Assembly (NCBI RefSeq): GCF_002285635.2
Contig: NZ_CP023049.2
Location: 558,001 to 622,000 of the forward strand
Source of the DNA: Chryseobacterium piperi
GTDB taxonomy: Bacteria > Bacteroidota > Bacteroidia > Flavobacteriales > Weeksellaceae
Reading direction: 5' to 3'
Length of the DNA stretch: 64,000 bases
Positions 34,081-42,741 of the stretch are shown here, one piece after another (within the stretch, counting starts at the first letter, position 1; the number at the start of each line of letters is the position of its first letter). The notes under the pieces were generated by a model, which was given only the letters and a program-made list of their open reading frames with translations, was not told the DNA's origin and did no database searches. Made by a program: the position numbers and the translations under genes.

Positions 34081-34569
34081 ATGAAAAATAATAAGTTTAC
34101 AGCCCGGCTTGAAATTATCGGCATCAATCCTTTTATTTTTATTCCCGGTGAAGTTTTACAAGAAATTTTTGAAACTTCCGGGAAAGATAAAAGCCCGATT
34201 CCGGTTAAAGGAACTGTAAACGGTTTGAAATACCAACAGAATCTAATGAAATATGTAGGGGAATGGAGACTGTATGTTAATCTTACCATGCTTAAAAACT
34301 CACCTAAGAGAATCGGAGAACTTCTGGAGGTTTCAATAGAATATGATAATTCTGACAGGAGTATTCCTATCCATCCAAAGCTGGATCAGGCAATTCGTGA
34401 AAACCCTGTTACGTTACATAATTTTGAAAATCTTATTCCTTCAAGAAGATTGGAACTTGTCAGGTATATCAATAATCTGAAAACGGAAGAAAGCATCCAG
34501 CGGAATATTGACAAAATTATACGACACCTAAAAGGAGAAACAGACTTTTTTGGAAAAAGAATTAATTAA
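34081..34569 (+). CDS. DUF1905/YdeI-type protein
   Basis: A 162-residue protein. Residues 3-85 fit the DUF1905 beta-barrel (KFTARLEIIG; LYVNLTMLKNS; IGELLEVSIEYD). The C-terminal part (IPIHPKLDQAIREN; RLELVRYINNLKTEESIQRNIDKIIRHL) fits the YdeI/OmpD-associated helical domain. I took the ATG at 34081; a frame extension to a TTG at 34072 is not needed. The family's role is not known, although one member is linked to antimicrobial peptide resistance. A short bidirectional terminator follows. Confidence 0.8.
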   Translation: MKNNKFTARLEIIGINPFIFIPGEVLQEIFETSGKDKSPIPVKGTVNGLKYQQNLMKYVGEWRLYVNLTMLKNSPKRIGELLEVSIEYDNSDRSIPIHPKLDQAIRENPVTLHNFENLIPSRRLELVRYINNLKTEESIQRNIDKIIRHLKGETDFFGKRIN

Positions 34570-34592
34570 AAATACTTACTTAATATCAATAA

Positions 34593-34617
34593 AAAATCCG
34601 GAGAGTTTCCGGATTTT
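34593..34617. terminator. Bidirectional terminator between convergent genes
   Basis: A 10-bp stem (AAAATCCGGA/TCCGGATTTT) with a five-base loop, placed 24 nt behind the DUF1905-type stop and nine nt behind the stop of the TPR gene. Confidence 0.85.
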
Positions 34618-34625
34618 ATTTTTAT

Positions 34626-35183
34626 TTATGAATTTAACGCTTTGCTAAGCTTTATAGCATCTTGATTGGTAGGGTCATACTGTAAAGATTTGGCAATGTG
34701 TTGCTTTGCTTTGCCAGGATCACTTTGCTGTTCTTTAAATGCAATGTAGAAATAGGCGTAGGCCAGATTTTTCTTATTTTGATCCACTTCTTCTGGTTTT
34801 ACCGTAGCAACATATTTTTCATAAGCAATTTTTGCATTAGCATCATCTTTAGCAGACTGATATGCATATCCTTGGCTATAATAAGATGGAGCCCAATCTG
34901 GTAATAAAACAGATACTTTTTTCCATGTATCTATAGCGTTCGTCCAATCTGAAGCTTCCTGATAAGCAGTAGCCAGTTTTACTAATGCTTCCGTATCCTT
35001 TGGATTAGCTTCAATTTGTTTTTTAAGGGCATCAACAGGGTTACCCGTTTGGGTTGCAGCTGTTGTATTAGCTGTACTATTGGTATTATCAACTTGAGTA
35101 GTTTGTGCATTAACAATACTCGCGCTTCCTATAAATATTAAACCTAAAAATAGATTTTTAATATTAATTTTAACCATTTTCAT
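34626..35183 (-). CDS. Exported tetratricopeptide-repeat protein
   Basis: A 185-residue protein with a signal peptide (NLFLGLIFIGSASIVNAQ) and a Thr/Asn-rich linker. Two or three TPR units follow: DTEALVKLATAYQEASDWTNAIDTWKKV, APSYYSQGYAYQSAKDDANAKIAYEKYV and NLAYAYFYIAFKEQQSDPGKAKQHIAKSLQYDP. It probably acts as a scaffold in the periplasm or at the outer membrane. A second ATG at 35177 is an alternative start. No functional partner is evident nearby. Confidence 0.85.
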   Translation of the reverse strand: MKMVKINIKNLFLGLIFIGSASIVNAQTTQVDNTNSTANTTAATQTGNPVDALKKQIEANPKDTEALVKLATAYQEASDWTNAIDTWKKVSVLLPDWAPSYYSQGYAYQSAKDDANAKIAYEKYVATVKPEEVDQNKKNLAYAYFYIAFKEQQSDPGKAKQHIAKSLQYDPTNQDAIKLSKALNS

Positions 35184-35308
35184 AATCTTTATTTTTAAAA
35201 TTCTTAAATTCTAAAATCCAATAATAGTTCCATAAAAGTGAAAATTTTAGAAGCTTTAAGTCTTTTTAGAAAATATTAACGGATCAATGTTTTTTTTTAG
35301 CTTAATTT

Positions 35309-35338
35309 TTGATTCGTTGCGGTTTGAGTTTATCTTTG
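35309..35338 (+). promoter_or_regulatory. Promoter of pepE
   Basis: TTG at 35309-35311, a 19-nt spacer and TATCTTTG at 35331-35338 make a full Bacteroidota consensus promoter, 40 nt before the start codon. Confidence 0.65.
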
Positions 35339-35378
35339 TAATTCAATTTTTTTAAATAATCAAATATAATTTCCTTAT

Positions 35379-36074
35379 ATGAACATCATATTAGCCTCAA
35401 CATCTACCATTTTCGGTGGAGAATATCTGGAATACTTAAGAGAAGAATTAATACAATTATATAAAGGAATTGATGAGATCATTTTTGTTCCCTTTGCTAG
35501 ACCAGGCGGAATTTCCCATGAAGAGTATACGGCAAAAGCTTGTTCTTTTTTTGAAACTATAGGTATCCAAGTAAAAGGATTGCATGAATTTGCTGATAAA
35601 ACTGAAGCGCTTAACCAGGCAAAAGGATACTTTACAGGAGGTGGAAATACTTTTTTACTGGTAAAAACTTTGCATGAAGAAGATTTGATGACTGTTTTGA
35701 AACATAATGTAGAAAGTGGAAAACCCTATCTGGGATGCAGCGCAGGCAGTAATATTGGTGGGCAAAATATGAAAACGACGAATGATATGCCTATCGTATA
35801 TCCTCCAAGTTTCGATTGTATGGGATTGGTTCCATTCAATCTGAATCCTCATTACCTGGATCCCAATCCGGAATTAAAACATAACGGTGAAACCAGAGAA
35901 ACCAGAATAAAGGAATTTCTAACCCAGAATGATCTGAAAGTTGTAGGGCTTCGCGAAGGAAACTGGATCAGAAGAGTCGGCGATAAAATCAGCGTTGAAG
36001 GATGTGAACTTACCCGTATTTTCGAAAAAGGAAAAGAGCCGTATGAAATAGAAAGCGGAAGTTCATTAGTTTAA
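35379..36074 (+). CDS. pepE: Dipeptidase E (peptidase S51)
   Basis: A 231-residue serine peptidase that in other bacteria cleaves dipeptides with N-terminal aspartate. The nucleophile is Ser121 in GCSAGSN, the counterpart of the GWSAGAN site of the Salmonella enzyme. The GYFTGGGNTFLLVK segment and LNPHYLD, holding the conserved histidine near 157, complete the pattern. The enzyme is cytosolic with no signal peptide. A consensus promoter precedes it and dacB follows after 30 nt on the same strand. Confidence 0.94.
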   Translation: MNIILASTSTIFGGEYLEYLREELIQLYKGIDEIIFVPFARPGGISHEEYTAKACSFFETIGIQVKGLHEFADKTEALNQAKGYFTGGGNTFLLVKTLHEEDLMTVLKHNVESGKPYLGCSAGSNIGGQNMKTTNDMPIVYPPSFDCMGLVPFNLNPHYLDPNPELKHNGETRETRIKEFLTQNDLKVVGLREGNWIRRVGDKISVEGCELTRIFEKGKEPYEIESGSSLV

Positions 36075-36104
36075 ATCAACCAATCAATACAATAAACCAC
36101 AATA

Positions 36105-37481
36105 ATGAAAAAAATACTTGCTGTTCTCACTTTATCTACTCAGATTTGTTTTGCTCAAAATATTACACAGAAATTAGATAATGTTACCCGGGATCTGATG
36201 AACTCCTCAGGAGGTATTGCATCAAGCTTATCATTTTATGTAGCAGATGAAAATGGAAACCTGATTTATGAATATCAGGGAAATAAAGGTCTTTCTACTG
36301 CTTCTACACAAAAGATATTTACTGCTGGTGCTGCCTTGGAAACATTGGGGAAGGATTATACTTTTAAAACAATATCGAGTTACTCAGGGACTATTTCGGG
36401 AAGTACTTTAAACGGAAACCTGTTTATCAGTTCCAACGGAGATCCTACTTTAGGAAGCTGGCGGTATGAGGCTTATAAACCGGAAAGTTTTAAGAAGAAG
36501 TTGATAGAAGGAATTAAAACCAAGGGAATCTCAAAAATATCCGGAGATTTAGTTATCGATGATTCTTATTTCGATCACCAGACTATTCCTGGAGGATGGC
36601 CATGGGATGATTTAGGAAATTATTACGGAGCCGGAGTATGGGGTGTAAACTGGAGAGAAAATCAATTCGATATCAATATTGTTAACGGAACTGATTTTAA
36701 GAGTTTTTCTTATCCGTTGGAAGGAGTGAAATGGTTGAATGATTTAAAATCAGGAGGAAGCTCAGACCAGAGCCTTATTTTTACCGCACCTCATTCTAAT
36801 GTTGCCTTAATTAACGGAACACTTCCCGGTGGCAAAACAGTGACGGTTTCAGGGGCTACTCCCAATCCACCATTACAGTTGGGAACAGAGGTGAAGCAAT
36901 GGCTGAAAGAGTCCGGAATTGATTTTTCCGGGAAAGTCATCACGAATTCACAACTTCAAATTGAAGGAAAGCAGCCTTTGGAAACTCCAAAGAAAAATAT
37001 TATTCTTACCTATCAATCTCCGACTTTAGATAAGATTATCTATTGGTTTTTGAGAAAAAGTATTAATTTGTACGGGGAAGCATTGGTTAAGACATTAGGA
37101 AAAGAGAAAAAAGGAAACTCCAGCTTTAAAAGCGGAGTTGCTTATCTTAAGGAATTCTGGAAATCAAATGGAATCAACCCTAATATGATTAATTTTGCTG
37201 ACGGAAGTGGTCTTTCGCCTCAAAATTATGTATCGGCGAAAGCAGAAGTACAGGCTTTATTGTATGCTAAGAAGCAGCCTTGGTTTGACTCTTATTATGA
37301 TGGTTTTCCTACTCAGGAAAATGGAATGAAAATGAAAAGCGGTACTATGAGAGATACCAAGTCTTTTGCAGGATATCAAACCTCAAAAGATGGAAAAAAA
37401 TATGTATTCTCTATTATTATCAACAATTATCAGGGAAGCGGAAGTGCAGAATTACAAAAAATTCTGAGTGTTTTAAAATAA
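36105..37481 (+). CDS. dacB: D-alanyl-D-alanine carboxypeptidase/endopeptidase (PBP4 type)
   Basis: A 458-residue periplasmic enzyme of peptidase family S13 that trims peptidoglycan stem peptides and cross-links. The signal peptide ends in CFAQ. The active-site serine and lysine are Ser67 and Lys70 in STQK, and the KSG triad element appears as KMKSGTM near the C-terminus, where PBP4 usually has KTG. DGSGLSPQNYVSAK is the typical block before it. Length agrees with E. coli PBP4 (about 460-480). It may be co-transcribed with pepE (30-nt gap) and the kinase gene starts seven nt downstream. Confidence 0.93.
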   Translation: MKKILAVLTLSTQICFAQNITQKLDNVTRDLMNSSGGIASSLSFYVADENGNLIYEYQGNKGLSTASTQKIFTAGAALETLGKDYTFKTISSYSGTISGSTLNGNLFISSNGDPTLGSWRYEAYKPESFKKKLIEGIKTKGISKISGDLVIDDSYFDHQTIPGGWPWDDLGNYYGAGVWGVNWRENQFDINIVNGTDFKSFSYPLEGVKWLNDLKSGGSSDQSLIFTAPHSNVALINGTLPGGKTVTVSGATPNPPLQLGTEVKQWLKESGIDFSGKVITNSQLQIEGKQPLETPKKNIILTYQSPTLDKIIYWFLRKSINLYGEALVKTLGKEKKGNSSFKSGVAYLKEFWKSNGINPNMINFADGSGLSPQNYVSAKAEVQALLYAKKQPWFDSYYDGFPTQENGMKMKSGTMRDTKSFAGYQTSKDGKKYVFSIIINNYQGSGSAELQKILSVLK

Positions 37482-37488
37482 ATTCTGA

Positions 37489-38655
37489 ATGAAAAATCGT
37501 CCGTTCTTAGCGAGAATTAATAATTGGTTTGTATTTACATTGCTGACGGTAATCGTTATAGCCCTGATTGTTTCATCTAATATTCTCATTAAAAATTTAA
37601 GAGAAAAAGAAGCTGAAAGAATCAAAGTTTTCGCTACTGCCATAAAGATTTTACAAGACAATAAACAGAAAAGTTCGGAAACCCAGGAATTATTGTTTGC
37701 GATTTTAACGGAGAATGATCAGATACCTTCTATTTTAACTGATCAGAATAAAGAACCTTTTATATTTGAAGGAAGTTCCAGGAATATCTCGCAGGAAATT
37801 CTTAAAAGCCCTCAGGAGCTTAAAAAACTGATCCGTAGAATGGCGAGTAATTATGAGCCTTTTGAAATTGAGGTAGCGAATGGGGATAAGCAATATGTAT
37901 TCTACGATAACTCATCTCTACTGAATAATCTACGATATTATCCCTATTTTTTAGGGCTATTTATCCTTTCGTATCTTTTATTTTCATTTTGGTTTTTAAG
38001 AACAATAAAAAAGACAGATGAAGGATACGTCTGGGCTGGACTTGCCAAAGAAACGGCTCACCAGATCGGAACGCCTCTTTCTTCCATGATCGGATGGATG
38101 GAAATTATGAAACTGGAGAATCCGGATTCTGAGGGAGTTCATGAGATTGAAAAGGATATTGAAAGACTGCGTACCATTTCAGAGCGTTTTTCAAAAATCG
38201 GATCTGTCCCTGAGCTGAATGATATGAATTTCAATGAAACGATCCAGGAAAATTATGAGTATTTAAAATCCAGAATTTCAAGGAAAATTGATTTTAGCCT
38301 ACAGCTTCCTACATATACCATTCTCGTTCCTCATAATAGAATCCTGATGAATTGGGTAATTGAAAATTTAGTGAAAAATGCAGTAGATGCCATGAAGGGA
38401 GAAGGGATATTGCAAATGTCTGTTTTTGAAAGAAATAAAAACATCCTGATAGAAGTAAAAGATACGGGAAGCGGAATGACGAAAAGGCAAGCAAGAAATG
38501 CTTTCAAACCCGGTTATTCTACAAAAAAGAGAGGTTGGGGGCTAGGTTTGTCCTTAGCGAGAAGAGTAGTACAGGAGTACCATAATGGTGATATAAAAAT
38601 TTCACAGACAGAATTGGGAAAAGGAACCACTTTTAGAATTACCATTAAGAAGTAA
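37489..38655 (+). CDS. Orphan sensor histidine kinase
   Basis: A 388-residue membrane kinase. Two transmembrane helices at about 14-34 and 152-171 flank a 115-residue periplasmic domain. The phosphoacceptor is His191 in ETAHQIGTPLSSM. The GHKL domain holds NLVKNAVDAM (N box), DTGSGM (G1) and RGWGLGLSLARRV (G2). The H box variant HQIGTPLSS is usual in Bacteroidota orphan kinases. No response regulator adjoins it. Its start seven nt behind dacB suggests co-expression with a cell-wall enzyme, so an envelope signal is a reasonable guess. Confidence 0.93.
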   Translation: MKNRPFLARINNWFVFTLLTVIVIALIVSSNILIKNLREKEAERIKVFATAIKILQDNKQKSSETQELLFAILTENDQIPSILTDQNKEPFIFEGSSRNISQEILKSPQELKKLIRRMASNYEPFEIEVANGDKQYVFYDNSSLLNNLRYYPYFLGLFILSYLLFSFWFLRTIKKTDEGYVWAGLAKETAHQIGTPLSSMIGWMEIMKLENPDSEGVHEIEKDIERLRTISERFSKIGSVPELNDMNFNETIQENYEYLKSRISRKIDFSLQLPTYTILVPHNRILMNWVIENLVKNAVDAMKGEGILQMSVFERNKNILIEVKDTGSGMTKRQARNAFKPGYSTKKRGWGLGLSLARRVVQEYHNGDIKISQTELGKGTTFRITIKK

Positions 38656-38700
38656 TAAAGTTTATTCTCATTTATTTGTCTTAATTCAAAACGTAATTCT

Positions 38701-38787
38701 TGTCATTTAGATTGGAGCGTAGCGGAATAAAGAATCTAAAGACAAAAGGAGAGATTTCTCTTCATTGCATTGCGTTCGAAATGACAG
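38701..38787. repeat. Palindromic GTCATT...AATGAC element, copy A
   Basis: Begins TGTCATTTAGATTGGAGCGT and ends TTCGAAATGACA, with AAAGAATCT and AGATTTCTC inside. The same ends and inner words appear in the block at 58400-58830. It is related to the GTCATTCTGAGCG-type dispersed palindromes of Bacteroidota. Confidence 0.65.
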
Positions 38788-38847
38788 CTTAAAAAATAAT
38801 TAACAACGTTTATCACAAGAAATAAGATAGCCAGTATATGGAATATA

Positions 38848-38879
38848 AAAAAAGCGAGGACATTTCCTCGCTTTTTTTA
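38848..38879. terminator. Bidirectional terminator before the M61 gene
   Basis: A GCGAGG/CCTCGC core extended by seven A and seven T, placed 15 nt behind the stop of the minus-strand M61 gene. Confidence 0.85.
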
Positions 38880-38894
38880 TATAGATTTTTAATC

Positions 38895-40751
38895 CTATTT
38901 CTTACCGGTTAACCACTGATCCTGTAGTTTTTGTTCTGCAGGCGTTGGATTAGCTTTGTATTGAAGCGTTTCCATTGTTAACTTATCTAAAATAGCTTTT
39001 CCTTTAAGTTCTATTTTATCAGTCTTATCACCGTTCTTTCTTAAAACGGTTACCGTAACATTTTGACCTTCTTTAATCGTTTTAGTATAGTTGATGAAAG
39101 CCTGTACATTTTTAATATCTATATTTTTCCCGTCTAAGGCAAGAACCTCGTCAGTAATTTTGAAACCTATGCTTTTTGCAAAAGGAGATAAAGCCGAACT
39201 TTCGTCAAAAATAAACGTATTGTTTTTTTCATTGAATCCAGTTTGATTCGGATCTTTAATAAACCAGAAAAGTGGTGGTGTTTCCTGTTTCTTTATTTCA
39301 ACACCTACCTGATTCAGATATTCTGCATATGGGGTTGGTTGGTTACCTGCAATATATTTATTATAGAAATCCTTGATTTGAGGGTATCCTGTAACTGTTA
39401 CCAGTTCATCAATCAGCTTGTCATCTTTAAAAGGTTTGTTTTCACCAAATCTCTGAGATAATTTTCTGATCATATCACGATAGCCCATTTCTCCGTTAGA
39501 CAGCTTTCTCAGTTCAATATCCATACACATGGCCAATAATGCTCCTTTTTCATATACGTTTCGGTATTGGTCTTTATAAGGCTCTACAAGGACATTTTTA
39601 CTCATTACCGTAAACGGCATGGTATCATCATAGCTTTTTGAATTGTTTATTTTCTCATTCATCCTCTTAAGGAACTCATCTTTATTGATCAGCCCTTCCT
39701 GTATCTGGAACAAGTTGGCAAAATATTCAGTCCCTCCTTCATACATCCAAAGATGTTGTGACATTTTAGGATCTGCATAATTGAAATAATGTATTTCTTC
39801 AGAATGCGTTTTTAAAGGATTTACCGTATGGAAAAACTCATGAGAAACAACATCGGTGATCGTTTGATCGATCGCATCTTTAGGCATGGCTTCAGGTAAT
39901 ACAACACTTGTAGACTCGTGGTGTTCCAATGCTCCGAAACCTTTGATCTGAGGACCGTCAGACCCGGAAAGATAAAGCATGATTGCATACTTTTTATTGG
40001 TATTCATATCCCCCAGGAATTTCTTCTGAGCGAGAACCATTTTCTCCAGGTTATCCTTAAAATCAGCCGCTTTGTATTTGCCTGTCGGTGAATAAACTCC
40101 TAATACCAAGTCCATACCTCCTGCATTGAAGGTAATATAATCCGGTTTTGTATACATAAGCGGAGAATCTGTAACCTTAGCATAGTTAGCTAACGTATAG
40201 GTATCCGTAGCGTCTGATTTATCTTGATCTACCAGGGCAGTAGTACCGTAAAAATCAGTTGGTTTTTGAATAACCAGTTGATACGGGACGTCCTGCATAT
40301 CATCGATATATCCTATAAATCCATGGGTATTGATTAAATATACTTTTCCGGCCTCAATATCAGTTCCGGATGGAGAGAAAACTGCCTTATGTTTTTCAGT
40401 ATTCATTTCATCATCAAAACTATCATTCACCAGATAGGTTACTTTTGATAAAAACTGAGCATTTTTAAGTGAATAGGAATTGTCATTCAGTTTAGTATAA
40501 GCAAGCTCTCTTCCTTTATTGTCGAAAAATTTAATTCCCTCTATAAATCTTCCATAATCATCCACCGAATAGGTTCCGGGAACTGTTTTTGGAAAATGGA
40601 ACTTGACATTGCCGGATTTCATTTTAGGAAATTCCATTGTTACGGCTACTTTATCGTCTTTTACATTGACCAGATCAATATTGGTTTTAATAGACTGGGC
40701 ATTGGCCAGAACATTGGCTAAAATACCTAAGCTTAGTGCTATTTTTTTCAT
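38895..40751 (-). CDS. M61-family metallopeptidase (glycyl aminopeptidase type) with PDZ domain
   Basis: A 618-residue exported peptidase with a signal peptide ending near NAQS. The zinc site is HEFFH at residues 304-308 in VSHEFFHTVNP, with the downstream glutamate in WMYEGGTEYFANLF. The N-terminal 150 residues form the M61 beta domain and the C-terminal 100 residues contain a PDZ-like segment (FAKSIGFKITDEVLALDGKNI). The family prototype prefers substrates with N-terminal glycine. It is the first of three consecutive minus-strand metalloprotease genes here. Confidence 0.93.
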   Translation of the reverse strand: MKKIALSLGILANVLANAQSIKTNIDLVNVKDDKVAVTMEFPKMKSGNVKFHFPKTVPGTYSVDDYGRFIEGIKFFDNKGRELAYTKLNDNSYSLKNAQFLSKVTYLVNDSFDDEMNTEKHKAVFSPSGTDIEAGKVYLINTHGFIGYIDDMQDVPYQLVIQKPTDFYGTTALVDQDKSDATDTYTLANYAKVTDSPLMYTKPDYITFNAGGMDLVLGVYSPTGKYKAADFKDNLEKMVLAQKKFLGDMNTNKKYAIMLYLSGSDGPQIKGFGALEHHESTSVVLPEAMPKDAIDQTITDVVSHEFFHTVNPLKTHSEEIHYFNYADPKMSQHLWMYEGGTEYFANLFQIQEGLINKDEFLKRMNEKINNSKSYDDTMPFTVMSKNVLVEPYKDQYRNVYEKGALLAMCMDIELRKLSNGEMGYRDMIRKLSQRFGENKPFKDDKLIDELVTVTGYPQIKDFYNKYIAGNQPTPYAEYLNQVGVEIKKQETPPLFWFIKDPNQTGFNEKNNTFIFDESSALSPFAKSIGFKITDEVLALDGKNIDIKNVQAFINYTKTIKEGQNVTVTVLRKNGDKTDKIELKGKAILDKLTMETLQYKANPTPAEQKLQDQWLTGKK

Positions 40752-40842
40752 TGATTAGAATTTATAGTTAAGTAGTTGTTCTAAAAATGATTTTGTTACA
40801 AATACGAGTCCAATGCAGTATTAAACTTTTCTTAAAATTGTA

Positions 40843-40965
40843 GAAAGGCTGAAGGGTAGAACTGCTGAAAGGTAAAATCGCAAAACCGTAAAACTGTTAA
40901 TTTTATTGTCCTTTTAACGATTTTACGGTTCAACGATTTAGCGATTCTGCCCTTTAGCCTTTCAG
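40843..40965. repeat. Long imperfect palindrome behind the M1 gene
   Basis: The left half (GAAAGGCTGAAGGGTAGAA, then GGTAAAATCGCAAAACCGT) is mirrored on the right (ACGGTTCAACGATTTAGCG, then CTGCCCTTTAGCCTTTC). The right end abuts the stop codon of the M1 gene. It shares words and position with the repeat at 26478-26563, which also sits directly 3' of a minus-strand gene. Confidence 0.65.
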
Positions 40966-42597
40966 CTACTGCACCTTCTTATAATTAACGTAATAATTCT
41001 TATTAAACTCAACAGGAGTTCCTTTTTTCAATTTTACGGTTTGCCATTCTTCAGTAGGATTGATGGTTTGTTCTCCATCGATTCTGATCGGAAGTTTGAG
41101 ATTTTTAACCACATTGGTATAACGGAACTTTAATGCTTCTCCTTTTTGTGAATACTCCAGGGTAGGAATTTTGGTTGTTCTTAAATACTGATTAAATACA
41201 CCCGAAAAATCAAAGCCGGATTTGGAGTTGATGTAGTTTTCGACTTGTTGGGTCGTTACGGTCTGATGGTAAAATTCTTTATTTAAACCTCTTAAAATCT
41301 GTCTGAATTTTTCATCGTTGTTGATAACCTGGCGTATCGTATGGATCATGCTGGCTCCTTTAGGATACATATCTCCACTGCCTTCATTTCTTACGCCGTA
41401 TTTACCAATAATCGGAACATCGTTGCTTATTATATTTCGAATTCCCATGGCATAGAGGTCCGCAGACTTTTTATCCAGATACTTCTCCGTGAAAAGGACT
41501 TCGGAATAATTGGTGAAACTTTCATGGATCCACATATCAGCCTGATCTTTTGCCGTAATATTATTGGCAAACCATTCATGACCGCTTTCATGGATAATAA
41601 TAAAATCCCACTTGAGACCAACTCCGGTTCCTGATAAATCTCTTCCCAGGTATCCATTCATGTATTGGTTACCATAGGCAACATTACTCTGATGCTCCAT
41701 TCCTAAATAAGGTGAATCTACCAGTTTGTAAGAATCTTCATAAAAAGGGTACGGTCCAAACCAATATTCAAATGCGGAGAGCATAGGTTTTACTTGTTGA
41801 AATTGTTTTTTTGCTTTTTCCAAATTGTAGTCTAATACCCAATAATCGAGATCAAGCTTTCCTTTTTCTCCATTGAAGGTATCTTTAAAATTGACATATT
41901 TTCCAATGTTTGGAATAATAGAGTAGGCATTAATTGGATTTTTGACTTCCCAGGTATATACGGTTTTGTCTCCATCTGCTTTTTTATCAATTAATCTACC
42001 GTTTCCAACCCCTACAAGATCTTTAGGGGTGATAATCTTCATGATAATACCGTTGTCAGGTTCGTCGCTCCAGATATCTTTGGTAGGAAGCCATATAGAA
42101 GCACCAATACCTTCATCCGCAACACTCATCCATGGATTTCCATTATCATCCTTGGCGAAGACCCAGCCGCCATCCCATGGTGCTTTTTTGGCAATTACAG
42201 GATTACCGGAATAAGTAACATCGATGGTATATTTTTCACCTTTTTTGAAACTTTTACGAGTGGTAATGAAAATGAAATCACCATCCTGTTTGAACTCGGC
42301 AATAGGAAAATTACCTTCCACTTTATCAGCTTTCATTGGTTTTTGAAGATCTATCTGAAATGTAGGATCAGTAACATCTTTGATAATTTCAAAACTGATC
42401 TTATTCGTTCCTTTAATGCTTTTCTGATCAAAATCAGGTTCCACTGAAAGTTCATACTTTTTCACATCCCAGAAGTTCCGGAATTTTGTATTAGAACCTT
42501 TTAGCGTGTCTTGTTTGGTAAATGTTTCAGGCTTCTCGAAGAATTGTCCAAACATGAGTCCCGAAGCAAATAAAATTGAATATGATAGTTTTTTCAT
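40966..42597 (-). CDS. M1-family zinc aminopeptidase
   Basis: A 543-residue exported peptidase (signal peptide ending near LMFGQ). The N-terminal beta domain is followed by the catalytic domain with HESGHEWFANN at residues 336-346 and the distal glutamate in SFTNYSEVLF. The exopeptidase motif, usually GAMEN, appears here as YLGMEHQSN. It is shorter than classical PepN (about 870) and lacks the long C-terminal superhelix, as do many Bacteroidota M1 proteins. Substrates are unknown. An interspersed palindrome touches its stop codon. Confidence 0.92.
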   Translation of the reverse strand: MKKLSYSILFASGLMFGQFFEKPETFTKQDTLKGSNTKFRNFWDVKKYELSVEPDFDQKSIKGTNKISFEIIKDVTDPTFQIDLQKPMKADKVEGNFPIAEFKQDGDFIFITTRKSFKKGEKYTIDVTYSGNPVIAKKAPWDGGWVFAKDDNGNPWMSVADEGIGASIWLPTKDIWSDEPDNGIIMKIITPKDLVGVGNGRLIDKKADGDKTVYTWEVKNPINAYSIIPNIGKYVNFKDTFNGEKGKLDLDYWVLDYNLEKAKKQFQQVKPMLSAFEYWFGPYPFYEDSYKLVDSPYLGMEHQSNVAYGNQYMNGYLGRDLSGTGVGLKWDFIIIHESGHEWFANNITAKDQADMWIHESFTNYSEVLFTEKYLDKKSADLYAMGIRNIISNDVPIIGKYGVRNEGSGDMYPKGASMIHTIRQVINNDEKFRQILRGLNKEFYHQTVTTQQVENYINSKSGFDFSGVFNQYLRTTKIPTLEYSQKGEALKFRYTNVVKNLKLPIRIDGEQTINPTEEWQTVKLKKGTPVEFNKNYYVNYKKVQ

Positions 42598-42699
42598 TGG
42601 ATATCTAATTATTAATCTATCAAAAATAGAAATTTTAATTAACAGAGAAGTTGTTATGAATAAAAATGCTGTGATAAGTACGTTTTAATATCCATAAAA

Positions 42700-42717
42700 G
42701 CCCGGCAATAGCCGGGC
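42700..42717 (-). terminator. Terminator after the M12B-type gene
   Basis: A GC-rich perfect 7-bp stem (GCCCGGC/GCCGGGC) with loop AATA, followed on the minus strand by TTTTATGGA, 24 nt behind the stop of the metalloprotease. Confidence 0.75.
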
Positions 42718-42741
42718 CTGAATATTTAAATAAAGATGTTT

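Noticed and set aside
41341-41634. 97-codon plus-strand frame within the M1 gene
   Set aside because: It is antisense to the HESGH active-site region; the M1 frame explains the sequence.
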